Shown piece after piece: positions 1 through 7,522 of a stretch of 17,819 bases of DNA. Position numbers and translations under genes: made by a program. The first letter of the stretch is position 1. Each line of letters starts with the position of its first letter. Below the pieces are notes generated by a model, which made no database searches, had not been told where the DNA came from, and saw nothing but the letters and a program-made list of their open reading frames with translations. The stretch lies in NCBI GenBank assembly GCA_945971355.1, contig CAMFPD010000021.1, positions 1-17,819 on the forward strand. Reading direction: 5' to 3'. This DNA comes from an uncultured Lachnobacterium sp. Its GTDB lineage: Bacteria; Bacillota; Clostridia; Lachnospirales; Lachnospiraceae.

Positions 1-896
1 CAGCAAGTAACCGTATGCCATGTGCTCTTGCCCTTGTAAACAGAACTTTGTCTGGTCCTATCAATATCAACTGTGATCATTCAGATGGAATGGGTGCAAG
101 AGATACAGGCTGGATTCAGATATATGCAGAGGATAATCAGGAAGCCTATGACAACTTTATTCAGGCATATCCAATTGCAGAGGATACTAGAGTACATCTT
201 CCAATTATGATTTGTCAGGACGGATTTATCACAAGCCATGCAGTTATGAATATCGAGCTTCTTGAGGATAAGGCCGTGAAGGATTTTGTGGGAGAATATG
301 AGCCGGAGGAGTTTCTTTTAAATCCAGGTAAACCAATTGCAGTTGGACCATATTCTGTTACAAATTATGCTATGGAGGCAAAGAAAAATCAGGAGCTTGC
401 CCTTGAAAATTCCAAGGAAGTAATTCTTGAGGTGGCAGAGAGATTTGCAAAGATTTCAGGAAGAAAATACGGACTGTTTGAGGAATACAGAACAGAAGAT
501 GCGGAGTACATCATGCTTATTATGGGCTCAGCAGCAGGAACTGCAAAACAGGCAGTTGATGATCTGCGTGAGAAGGGGGTTAAGGCAGGTGTAATCAAGC
601 TGAGAGTATTCAGACCATTCCCAGCAAAGGAATTGGCGGAGGCTATGAAAAATGCCAAGGCAGTTGCCATTATGGACAGATGTGAGAGCTATAATGGAAA
701 TGGTGGTCCTATTGGAAGTGAGGTTATGGCAGGTCTATTTAGAGAGAAGGTTATGATTACAGCAGTAAATTACATTTATGGTCTCGCAGGAAGAGATTTT
801 ACTGTTAACGATGTATACGACATTTTCCAGGAACTTAAGGAGAGTGTAGATAGTGGAGTAAATCCACCACAGTTTAAATACATCGGACTTAGATAA
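1..896 (+). CDS. porA: pyruvate:ferredoxin oxidoreductase, alpha subunit (5'-truncated by window edge)
   Basis: This is the C-terminal part of the alpha subunit of a multi-subunit pyruvate (2-oxoacid):ferredoxin oxidoreductase, which oxidises pyruvate to acetyl-CoA and CO2 and reduces ferredoxin in the cytoplasm. The reading frame is open from the first complete codon at position 3, so the ATG at 15 is internal and the true start lies upstream. About 297 codons are present. Recognisable stretches include ALALVNRTLS, SDGMGARDTGWIQ and the C-terminal 2-oxoacid oxidoreductase domain with GSAAGTAKQAV, RVFRPFPA and VAIMDRCESYNGNGGPI, all typical of PorA. The beta subunit follows 32 bp downstream in the same direction, so the two are surely co-transcribed. 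The gamma and delta subunits are expected upstream, outside the window. Family assignment is firm; pyruvate as substrate is inferred from closest family resemblance. Confidence 0.92.
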   Translation, partial: ASNRMPCALALVNRTLSGPININCDHSDGMGARDTGWIQIYAEDNQEAYDNFIQAYPIAEDTRVHLPIMICQDGFITSHAVMNIELLEDKAVKDFVGEYEPEEFLLNPGKPIAVGPYSVTNYAMEAKKNQELALENSKEVILEVAERFAKISGRKYGLFEEYRTEDAEYIMLIMGSAAGTAKQAVDDLREKGVKAGVIKLRVFRPFPAKELAEAMKNAKAVAIMDRCESYNGNGGPIGSEVMAGLFREKVMITAVNYIYGLAGRDFTVNDVYDIFQELKESVDSGVNPPQFKYIGLR

Positions 897-928
897 TCAG
901 TTAGGGAATAATCAGGAGATAAGTATAA

Positions 929-1876
929 ATGAGCAGCTATAGTTTAAAAGAAGTGATGAATAAACCCGAAAGACTTGCACCAGGTCATCGTATGTGCGCT
1001 GGTTGTGGAGCAACAATTGGAGTGCGTGCAGTACTCAGAGCTCTTCACGAAGGCGATCATGCTGTTATCGGTAATGCAACAGGATGTCTTGAGGTTTCAT
1101 CATTCATGTACCCATACACAGCATGGGAGGACAGTTATATTCACAATGCATTTGAAAATGCAGGTGCCACATTGTCAGGTGTAGAAACAGCCTACAAAGC
1201 ACTTAAAAAACGTGGTAAAATACCAGTAGATGCAAATTATAAATTCATAACTTTTGGTGGTGATGGAGGAACTTATGATATAGGTTTCCAGTCTCTTTCA
1301 GGAGCAATGGAGAGAGGACACGACATGGTTTATGTGTGCTATGATAACGGTGCATACATGAACACTGGAATTCAGAGATCTTCTGCAACGCCAATGTACG
1401 CCGACACAACCACAACTCCAGTAGGAAAGAAATCCACTGGAAAAATGCAAAATAGAAAGGATCTTGCAAGCATTATTGCAGACCATGACGTACCATATGT
1501 GGCACAGACTACATTTACAAGTGATTTCAAGGATCTTCACCTGAAGGCAGAGAAGGCAATCTATACAGAGGGAGCCTGCTTCTTAAATATTATGACTCCA
1601 TGTCCAAGAGGCTGGAGATATGATTCAGCAGAGATTATGAAAATATGTAAGTTAGCAGTAGAGACTTGTTATTGGCCAATGTTTGAGGTTGACCATGGAC
1701 AGTGGAGACTTACATATGAGCCAAAGAAGAAGCTTCCAATCGAGGATTTTCTCAGGGAGCAGGGAAGATTCAAGCATTTGTTCAAGTCAGGAAATGAGGA
1801 ATTAATTGAGCAGTTCCAGACAGAGGTTGACCGCAGATGGGAAGATTTGCAGTACAAATGTGCAAGGGGAAAATAA
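929..1876 (+). CDS. porB: pyruvate:ferredoxin oxidoreductase, beta subunit
   Basis: This is the thiamine-diphosphate-binding beta subunit (315 residues, normal family length) that partners PorA. The TPP/Mg signature is visible as GDGGTYDIG (D112) with the partner asparagine in YDNGAYMN (N140). Four cysteines are placed as expected for the proximal [4Fe-4S] cluster of the PFOR family: C23 and C26 in MCAGCGA, C53 in NATGCLE and C225 in TPCPRGW. The start at 929 is preceded by an AGGAGA-type ribosome binding site. It forms an operon with porA. The ribosome binding site of the next gene, a LysR-type regulator, lies inside its last codons. Identification is confident. Confidence 0.95.
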   Translation: MSSYSLKEVMNKPERLAPGHRMCAGCGATIGVRAVLRALHEGDHAVIGNATGCLEVSSFMYPYTAWEDSYIHNAFENAGATLSGVETAYKALKKRGKIPVDANYKFITFGGDGGTYDIGFQSLSGAMERGHDMVYVCYDNGAYMNTGIQRSSATPMYADTTTTPVGKKSTGKMQNRKDLASIIADHDVPYVAQTTFTSDFKDLHLKAEKAIYTEGACFLNIMTPCPRGWRYDSAEIMKICKLAVETCYWPMFEVDHGQWRLTYEPKKKLPIEDFLREQGRFKHLFKSGNEELIEQFQTEVDRRWEDLQYKCARGK

Positions 1877-1877
1877 T

Positions 1878-2759
1878 ATGACACTACTGACTTATCAGGT
1901 TTTTAAGACGGTGGCAGATATCGGCAGTTTTCATAAAGCTGCCGATATTTTAGGTTTAACACCTTCTGCTATCAGCCACGCAATTTCAAATATGGAAAAC
2001 GAATTGGGATTTTCCGTTTTGACCAGAGGAAAAAATGGAATAACCCTCACAAATTACGGAGAGAATCTGCTGCCACATGTCAATGCAGTTCTAAACAGCG
2101 AAGAGTCCCTTAAACAGGTGATAGCTGAGATGAATGGACTTAAGACGGGACGTGTGAAGATGGGAGTTTTTTCCAGTGTATGCACAAGCTGGCTGCCAGA
2201 CATTTTAAGCTCATTTAAGGAGAAGTATTCGGATGTTACCATCGAAATATTTCAGGGATCCTATGATGAGGTTGCCTACTGGATAAAAACAGGAGTGGTG
2301 GATTTGGGATTTTTATCAGTGTCCAGTGCTAAGGATATTCCGATTGAACCATTGTATAAGGATCCGTTACTTTGTGTGTTTCCAAAGGGAATGAGACAAA
2401 ATGATTCAACAGCAGATGGCACAATTACAATAGAAGAGATGCGTGAACATCACTTTGTAACTCAACGAGAGGGAACAGATGCAGATATTCAGAATTTCCT
2501 GAAGGAAAACAAGCTAAAGATTCAGTCCAAATATCATGTTATTGATGATTTGTCCACAGTAAAGCTGGTAGAAGCAGGCTTTGGAATCTGCCTTATGCCA
2601 GAGCTTGTTATGACGGATATTCCGTATAATGTGGATTGCTACAGAATAGAGCCGGAAGCAAATAGAATTATTGGAATTGCTGCTCTTAATCCTGATTTTA
2701 TGGCACCTGCAGTGAGAACAATGTACAACCATATCATCTCTAACTACAAGAAAATCTAG
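1878..2759 (+). CDS. LysR-family transcriptional regulator
   Basis: This is a 293-residue LysR-type regulator, the usual family length. The N-terminal winged helix-turn-helix is clear at about residues 5-62 (SFHKAADILGLTPSAISHAI, then ENELGFSVLTR). The effector-binding domain follows from about residue 88, beginning RVKMGVFSSV. I chose ATG 1878 over in-frame codons from 1806 because AGGGGA at 1865-1870 sits 7 bp upstream and translation from there starts directly with the family-typical TLLTYQVFKTVADIGSF. The upstream extension lies wholly inside porB. The stop of porB (1874-1876) and this ATG are one base apart, so the regulator is almost certainly co-transcribed and translationally coupled with por. 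That suggests it senses something tied to pyruvate or 2-oxoacid oxidation, but the inducer is unknown. Confidence 0.9.
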   Translation: MTLLTYQVFKTVADIGSFHKAADILGLTPSAISHAISNMENELGFSVLTRGKNGITLTNYGENLLPHVNAVLNSEESLKQVIAEMNGLKTGRVKMGVFSSVCTSWLPDILSSFKEKYSDVTIEIFQGSYDEVAYWIKTGVVDLGFLSVSSAKDIPIEPLYKDPLLCVFPKGMRQNDSTADGTITIEEMREHHFVTQREGTDADIQNFLKENKLKIQSKYHVIDDLSTVKLVEAGFGICLMPELVMTDIPYNVDCYRIEPEANRIIGIAALNPDFMAPAVRTMYNHIISNYKKI

Positions 2760-2832
2760 TTCATTCTCGCTTTTTTCACATCTGGGACTTGCACTTATGG
2801 TGGCGTGAATCAAGAGAGATATGACAGGTTTG

Positions 2833-2860
2833 TTGACTGGGAATAAACGTCTGTGATAAT
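2833..2860 (+). promoter_or_regulatory. promoter of the degV-family gene
   Basis: TTGACT (2833-2838) and GATAAT (2855-2860) are separated by 16 bp, and a TG one base before the -10 gives an extended -10 (TGTGATAAT). Transcription would start near 2867, about 43 bases before the degV-family start codon and inside the inverted repeat at 2864-2895. Confidence 0.6.
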
Positions 2861-2863
2861 ATT

Positions 2864-2895
2864 CTATTTAAATATAGTTACTAATATTTAAATAG
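2864..2895. promoter_or_regulatory. perfect 12-bp inverted repeat, candidate operator
   Basis: The left arm CTATTTAAATAT (2864-2875) and right arm ATATTTAAATAG (2884-2895) are exact reverse complements around the 8-bp spacer AGTTACTA. The repeat overlaps the predicted transcription start and ends just before the ribosome binding site, which is where a repressor operator would sit. As RNA it could also form an AU-rich hairpin next to the ribosome binding site. The cognate factor is unknown; the upstream LysR protein is one candidate by proximity only. Confidence 0.5.
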
Positions 2896-2909
2896 GAAGA
2901 GGGGAAAAT

Positions 2910-3797
2910 ATGAGTGAATTTATTGTAAGCTGTTGTTCACCAGCTGATTTACCAAAAGAATACCTTGAGAAGAGAAATATCCAGTATTGCTGTTTTCACT
3001 ATGAGCTGGGAGATAAAGCATATAGAGATGATTTGGGTGTAAGTATGCCTCTTGATAAGTTTTATCAGGCAATGGTAGATGGAGCCATGACAAAGACTTC
3101 TCAGATGAATTCTGAGGAATATATTGAGTATTTTGAGAAATTTTTACAGGCTGGAAAGGATGTAATCCATCTTACACTGAGCTCTGGAATATCTGGTACA
3201 TACAATTCTGCAAGAATTGCCAAGGAAGAGCTGGAGGAGAAATATCCTGACAGAAAGCTGTATGTAATTGATTCACTTGCCGCATCATCAGGCTTTGGAT
3301 TATTAACGGATAAGCTTGCTGATTTGAGGGATGAGGGAATGAGCGTTGACGATGCCGCAGCATGGATAGAGGAACATAAGTTAGAGCTTAATCATTGGTT
3401 TTTCTCAGCAGATTTGACATTCTTCATCAGAGGAGGAAGAATATCTAAAACAGCTGGCTTTGTAGGCAATGTTTTAAATATCTGCCCATTTATGAATGTG
3501 GATTATGAAGGAAGGCTCATTGTCCGTTCAAAAATCAGAACAAAGAAAAAAGTTATTCGCGAAGCATATAACAAGATGGTTGAGTGCGCTGAGGGAGGCC
3601 TTGACTATTCTGGAAAATGCTTTATATCAAATGCAGCCTGCAGAGAGGATGCAGAGGCACTTGCAAAGCTTATTGAGGAGAATTTCCACAATCTTGATGG
3701 CAAGGTGATGATTAATGACATCGGAACCACAATCGGCAGCCATACAGGTCCTGGAACTACTGCATTATTCTTCTGGGGAAATAAGCGAGTAGATTAG
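2910..3797 (+). CDS. DegV family protein (fatty-acid-binding fold)
   Basis: This is a 295-residue DegV-family protein, a full-length match to the family. DegV proteins bind a long-chain fatty acid between two domains; Gram-positive FakB proteins of this family hand the acyl chain to the kinase FakA for phosphorylation. Family marks include the early KTSQMNSEEY loop, HLTLSSGISGTYNSA in the first domain, and the RGGRISKTAGFVGN, LNICPFMNVDYEGRL and RTKKKVI stretches in the second. No signal peptide or membrane segment is visible, so it should be cytosolic. The start ATG 2910 follows the ribosome binding site AGAGGGG. It appears to be a single-gene unit with its own promoter and operator-like repeat. 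Use of the FakB role here is inference; no fakA-like gene is in the window. Confidence 0.9.
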   Translation: MSEFIVSCCSPADLPKEYLEKRNIQYCCFHYELGDKAYRDDLGVSMPLDKFYQAMVDGAMTKTSQMNSEEYIEYFEKFLQAGKDVIHLTLSSGISGTYNSARIAKEELEEKYPDRKLYVIDSLAASSGFGLLTDKLADLRDEGMSVDDAAAWIEEHKLELNHWFFSADLTFFIRGGRISKTAGFVGNVLNICPFMNVDYEGRLIVRSKIRTKKKVIREAYNKMVECAEGGLDYSGKCFISNAACREDAEALAKLIEENFHNLDGKVMINDIGTTIGSHTGPGTTALFFWGNKRVD

Positions 3798-3812
3798 TAT
3801 TTAAGTATAAAA

Positions 3813-3881
3813 AATCAAGCTAATTGATTATTATTCACAAAAACATCAAAATAAATCAATGAAAGTGATTAAATTTAATCA
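3813..3881. promoter_or_regulatory. cluster of AATCA/TGATT half-sites upstream of leuA fusion
   Basis: Within 69 bp there are five copies of AATCA or its complement TGATT, starting at 3813, 3825, 3854, 3866 and 3877. Two of the pairs are identical in layout: AATCA-N7-TGATT at 3813-3829 and at 3854-3870, 41 bp apart, close to four helical turns. The last part is a perfect 16-bp palindrome, TGATTAAATTTAATCA (3866-3881). This is a plausible operator region for the downstream gene, possibly for its own AraC-type domain, but TTGATT also works as a -35 element elsewhere in this window and the region is very AT-rich, so chance is not excluded. Confidence 0.35.
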
Positions 3882-3990
3882 TTCTCAAAGGGGCATTCTT
3901 CTGTTAACATCTTTTTAAATTAATAATTCAAACCTCACAAATAAAAGTCAGAAGTTTGAGTCAATAAATTTATGAAAAGAGGATATTGAC

Positions 3991-5985
3991 ATGAAGGGTT
4001 ATGAAAAGTATGACATCGCATATTTTATGCCACCAGAATGCACCTATGATTGGGTGAAAAAGGATCATATAGAGAAAGCACCTATCTGGTGTTCAGTTGA
4101 TTTAAGAGATGGTAATCAGGCACTGATTGAGCCTATGAACATGGAAGAAAAGCTGGAATTCTTTCAGCTTTTGGTGGATATAGGATTTAAAGAAATAGAA
4201 ATTGGATTTCCAGCATCTTCAGAGACAGAGTACAATTTTACACGTGCTCTTATCGACAGGGGAATGATACCGGAGGATGTGACAATCCATGTGCTTACAC
4301 AGTCAAGAGAGCATATTATCAGAAAGACATTTGCGGCACTTGAGGGAGTTTCGTCTGCTGTAGTACATCTTTATAATTCCACATCTGTGGCACAGCGTGA
4401 GCAGGTGTTTAAAAAGAGCAAGGAAGAGGTAAAGCAGATTGCAGTGGAAGGAGCTAAGCTCTTAAAGGAACTGGCAGAACAGACAGAGGGAAACTTCAGA
4501 TTTCAGTATTCTCCTGAGAGCTTTCCAGGAACTGAGGTGGATTATGCAGTGGATGTATGCAATGCAGTTCTTGATGTATGGCAGCCAGTAGAGTCTAATA
4601 AGGCAATTATAAACATTCCTACAACAGTAGAAAATGCTATGCCTCATGTGTTTGCAACTCAGGTAGAGTATATTCACAAGCAACTGAAATACAGAGACGC
4701 AGTTGTTCTGTGCTTACATCCACACAATGACAGAGGAAGTGGAATAAGCGATGCTGAACTTGGAATTTTGGCAGGAGCTCAGGAGATTGAGGGAACCTTA
4801 TTCGGAAATGGCGAGAGAACTGGAAATGTTGATATTGTCACTCTTGCGATGAATATGTTTTCCCACGGTGTTGATCCGGAACTTGATTTTTCTGACATGC
4901 CGGCAATCAGAGAAAAGTATGAGCGTTTTACAAAGATGAGAGTTCATGAGAGACAGCCTTATGCTGGTGACCTTGTGTTTACTGCTTTTTCCGGCTCACA
5001 TCAGGATGCTATATCAAAGGGAATGGCATGGAGAGAGGAGAAGAAGCTTGATAAGTGGACAGTTCCTTATCTGCCAATTGATCCTGTGGATGTTGGAAGA
5101 ACATATGAAGCAGATGTTATTAGAATTAACAGCCAGTCTGGTAAGGGCGGAGTTTCATATATTCTGAAGCAGAACTTTGGTATTGCAATGCCAGAGAAGA
5201 TGAGAGAACAGGTTGGATATCTTGTTAAGCAGGTGTCTGATGAAAAACAGAAGGAATTATCACCACAGTGGGTGTACAATATTTTTTGCGAAAACTATAT
5301 TGAGAGACATCCGTATTTTTATATAAACGAGTGCCATTTCAGGCAGGTGAATGGAATCTTTGCTGAGGCAGTTATATGTCAGGGCAATAACGAGAGAAAG
5401 GTGGAGGCCAACGGAAATGGTCGTCTTGATGCTGTTTGCAACATTATAAAGCAGTATTTTGATATAAGCTTTGAGCTTACTACTTATGAGGAGCATGCTC
5501 TTTCACATGGATCATCCTCTAAGGCTATGGCCTATGTTGGAATAACATATCAGAACAATATGTTCTGGGGTGTTGGAACAGATGAGGATATTATAAAGGC
5601 ATCAATAAATGCACTTGTGGTTGCTGTAAATCATCTTCTGGATACAACAAAGAACACTACTGTAAAAGATGAGAGATATGTTGCAATGTTGAATTACATT
5701 CAGTCAAATTATAAGACTGTGAATCTCACAGACCTTGCAGCAGAATTTCATCTGTCAGAGCCATATGTTTCAAAATATATTAAAGAAAAATCCGGGAAGA
5801 ATTTTGGCGATTTATTAACACATGCAAAAATGAAAAAGGCCCGTTCACTTTTGAGAAATGGAACCATGACTGTGGAAAACATCGCATATGAGTCAGGCTA
5901 CCAAAATGTGGAGCATTTCAACAGGCAGTTTAGAAAACTGTATGATATGACACCACTTGAGTATAGAAATTCTAAAAGTAAATAA
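3991..5985 (+). CDS. leuA: 2-isopropylmalate synthase fused to a C-terminal AraC-type DNA-binding domain
   Basis: This 664-residue protein starts as a complete LeuA type-2 2-isopropylmalate synthase, which condenses acetyl-CoA with 2-ketoisovalerate in the first step of leucine synthesis. The TIM-barrel part shows WCSVDLRDGNQAL (R39, D40), the metal-binding HPHNDRG (H243, H245) and GNGERTGN (N279). Residues about 430-550 form the LeuA regulatory/dimerisation domain (FWGVGTDEDIIKASI near its end), the usual leucine-feedback site. Residues about 563-660 are a full AraC/XylS double helix-turn-helix: LTDLAAEFHLSEPYVSKYIK, then VENIAYESGYQNVEHFNRQF and TPLEYR. The reading frame runs through without a break and no internal start with a strong ribosome binding site separates the parts. 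Start ATG 3991 follows AGAGGA. No other leucine gene lies in the window. Each domain call is firm; a leucine-responsive trigger enzyme is inference. Confidence 0.93.
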   Translation: MKGYEKYDIAYFMPPECTYDWVKKDHIEKAPIWCSVDLRDGNQALIEPMNMEEKLEFFQLLVDIGFKEIEIGFPASSETEYNFTRALIDRGMIPEDVTIHVLTQSREHIIRKTFAALEGVSSAVVHLYNSTSVAQREQVFKKSKEEVKQIAVEGAKLLKELAEQTEGNFRFQYSPESFPGTEVDYAVDVCNAVLDVWQPVESNKAIINIPTTVENAMPHVFATQVEYIHKQLKYRDAVVLCLHPHNDRGSGISDAELGILAGAQEIEGTLFGNGERTGNVDIVTLAMNMFSHGVDPELDFSDMPAIREKYERFTKMRVHERQPYAGDLVFTAFSGSHQDAISKGMAWREEKKLDKWTVPYLPIDPVDVGRTYEADVIRINSQSGKGGVSYILKQNFGIAMPEKMREQVGYLVKQVSDEKQKELSPQWVYNIFCENYIERHPYFYINECHFRQVNGIFAEAVICQGNNERKVEANGNGRLDAVCNIIKQYFDISFELTTYEEHALSHGSSSKAMAYVGITYQNNMFWGVGTDEDIIKASINALVVAVNHLLDTTKNTTVKDERYVAMLNYIQSNYKTVNLTDLAAEFHLSEPYVSKYIKEKSGKNFGDLLTHAKMKKARSLLRNGTMTVENIAYESGYQNVEHFNRQFRKLYDMTPLEYRNSKSK

Positions 5986-5992
5986 TTTATGC

Positions 5993-6021
5993 TGGACTAT
6001 TATGGAAAAATTTGATATAAT
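5993..6021 (+). promoter_or_regulatory. promoter of the cheY-like gene
   Basis: TGGACT (5993-5998) and a perfect TATAAT (6016-6021) are spaced by 17 bp, giving a start near 6028, about 39 bases before the ATG. The -10 overlaps the left arm of an inverted repeat, ATAATTT (6017-6023) with AAATTAT (6039-6045), which could be an operator or chance AT-rich symmetry. Confidence 0.45.
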
Positions 6022-6066
6022 TTGACAAAAGTTTAACAAAATTATGGAGAAACGAGGGAATAATAA

Positions 6067-6423
6067 ATGGCTAACGTTTTAGTATGTGATGATGCAGCCT
6101 TTATGAGAATGACCCTTATAAAGATTTTAAAAGAAGCTGGTCATGTGACAGTTGGAGAAGCTGCAAACGGAATTGAAGCATTCGAAAAGTATAAAGAGTT
6201 TAAACCAGATATCGTACTGATGGATATCACAATGCCTGACAGGGATGGTCTAGAGGCAACACATGATATTACAACTTACGATCCAAACGCAACGGTTATT
6301 ATGGTTTCGGCAATGGGACAGCAGGAGAAAGTTTTTGCCGCCATTGCAAATGGCGCAAAGGATTTTATAGTAAAACCATTTGATCCAGACAAAATTGTAC
6401 AATGTATTGCAAAGTATATTTAA
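6067..6423 (+). CDS. stand-alone CheY-like response regulator receiver
   Basis: This is a 118-residue single-domain receiver with all phosphorylation residues in place: the acidic pair D8-D9, the phosphoacceptor D53 in VLMDITMP, the switch serine S81 in VIMVSAMG and K103 in VKPF. The short length and lack of an output domain match CheY-like proteins, which act by protein-protein contact, for example on the flagellar motor switch. The ATG at 6067 follows GAGGGA. The gene has its own promoter and a strong terminator, and no histidine kinase, chemoreceptor or flagellar gene lies nearby, so its partner cannot be read from context. It could be a chemotaxis CheY or a phosphorelay intermediate. Confidence 0.9.
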   Translation: MANVLVCDDAAFMRMTLIKILKEAGHVTVGEAANGIEAFEKYKEFKPDIVLMDITMPDRDGLEATHDITTYDPNATVIMVSAMGQQEKVFAAIANGAKDFIVKPFDPDKIVQCIAKYI

Positions 6424-6430
6424 ATTTATG

Positions 6431-6460
6431 CCCACACCTTTTTAGGTGTGGGTGTTTTTT
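6431..6460 (+). terminator. rho-independent terminator after cheY-like gene
   Basis: CCCACACCT (6431-6439) pairs perfectly with AGGTGTGGG (6444-6452) around a TTTT loop and is followed by TGTTTTTT (6453-6460). The hairpin begins 7 bases after the stop codon. Confidence 0.92.
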
Positions 6461-6527
6461 ATGCGTAAAATCTGGATATACTACTCCTGAAAATAAGCAA
6501 AAATAATGTGATTTGGGAGGTAGAAAA

Positions 6528-7481
6528 ATGTGTAATACTGTAAATTCCAGAAAAGCTGCAATGATTGGGTGTGGATTTGTTGGTTCAGCCTCGGTGTTTG
6601 CCCTTATGCAGAGTGGTCTTTTTACAGAAATTGTATTGATAGATGCAGACAAAAGTAAGGCTGAGGGTGAGGCTATGGATATAAGTCATGGAATTCCTTT
6701 CGCCAGACAGATGAAGATTTATGCGGGAGATTATGATGATATAGAGGATGCGTCCATCGTTATTATTTCGGCGGGGGCAGGACAAAAGCCAGGGGAGACA
6801 AGACTAGATCTCGTGCACAAGAATGTGAATATTTTTAAATCCATTATACCGGAAATTTCTCAGAGAAATTTTCAGGGGATTCTGTTAGTTGTTGCGAATC
6901 CAGTTGACATATTAACTCAGGTTGCAATCAGACTCTCTGGATTTCCAGAAGAGCGGGTTATGGGCTCAGGAACAATGCTTGATACAGCCAGACTAAAACA
7001 TGCATTGGGAGAGCACTTGTCAGTGGACAGCAGAAGTGTTCATGCTTTTATCATAGGAGAGCATGGCGATAGTGAGGTTGTGGCGTGGAGCTCTGCCAAT
7101 GTATCAGGAATAGAACTTTCAAAATTTTGTGAGATGAGAGGACATTACAAGCATAAGGAAAATGCTGATGAGATTGCGCAGATGGTAAAAAACAGTGCCT
7201 ATGAGATTATTAATCGTAAGCATGCAACATACTATGGTGTTGCAATGGCAGTGAAAAGAATTTGTGAGGCTATAGTCATGGATGAGAAATCCATCCTTCC
7301 AGTATCACACATGATTCATGGTGCATATGGGATAGAAGATGTGGTAATCAGTATGCCTGCTGTAGTGGGAGCTGATGGTCTTGAAACAAATGTTCCTATT
7401 GTTCTAAGTGGTGATGAAGCACTCAAATTAAAGGAATCTGCGGACGCATTAAAAGAAATTGTGGACAGTTTGGAGCTCTAG
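6528..7481 (+). CDS. ldh: L-lactate dehydrogenase (NAD-dependent)
   Basis: This 317-residue protein belongs to the lactate/malate dehydrogenase family and reduces pyruvate to L-lactate with NADH in the cytosol. The Rossmann motif GCGFVG is at residues 14-19. Q86 and R92 in GAGQKPGETR mark the substrate loop, and glutamine rather than arginine at the first position favours lactate over malate dehydrogenase. The substrate-binding DTAR (D152, R155) and the catalytic histidine H179 in GEHGDSE are present. I start at ATG 6528 because GGGAGG (6515-6520) is 7 bp upstream; the five extra in-frame codons from a TTG at 6513 would overlap this site. The gene is bounded upstream by the cheY-like terminator and stands alone. 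A weak -10 (TATACT, 6477-6482) is visible upstream. Confidence 0.93.
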   Translation: MCNTVNSRKAAMIGCGFVGSASVFALMQSGLFTEIVLIDADKSKAEGEAMDISHGIPFARQMKIYAGDYDDIEDASIVIISAGAGQKPGETRLDLVHKNVNIFKSIIPEISQRNFQGILLVVANPVDILTQVAIRLSGFPEERVMGSGTMLDTARLKHALGEHLSVDSRSVHAFIIGEHGDSEVVAWSSANVSGIELSKFCEMRGHYKHKENADEIAQMVKNSAYEIINRKHATYYGVAMAVKRICEAIVMDEKSILPVSHMIHGAYGIEDVVISMPAVVGADGLETNVPIVLSGDEALKLKESADALKEIVDSLEL

Positions 7482-7522
7482 ATGGTATTTTCAGTTATGA
7501 ATTTTCAAATATGTTGATTTGT

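Noticed and set aside
1806..1877. Longer LysR start 72 bp upstream
   Set aside because: The extra residues overlap porB in another frame, have no family similarity, and a good ribosome binding site supports the start at 1878.
2766..2816. Imperfect hairpin after the LysR gene as a terminator
   Set aside because: The stem has mismatches and internal loops around a loop of about 25 bases, and no T tract follows the right arm.
3798..3990. Search for a T-box riboswitch, leucine leader peptide or attenuator before leuA
   Set aside because: No T-box core sequence, no leucine-rich short frame and no hairpin followed by a T tract could be found; the only stem (TCAAAC 3928-3933 with GTTTGA 3954-3959) is weak.
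6867..6881. CodY-like box AATTTTCAGGGGATT inside ldh
   Set aside because: It has three mismatches to the palindromic consensus as I recall it, lies in coding sequence, and is not near a promoter.
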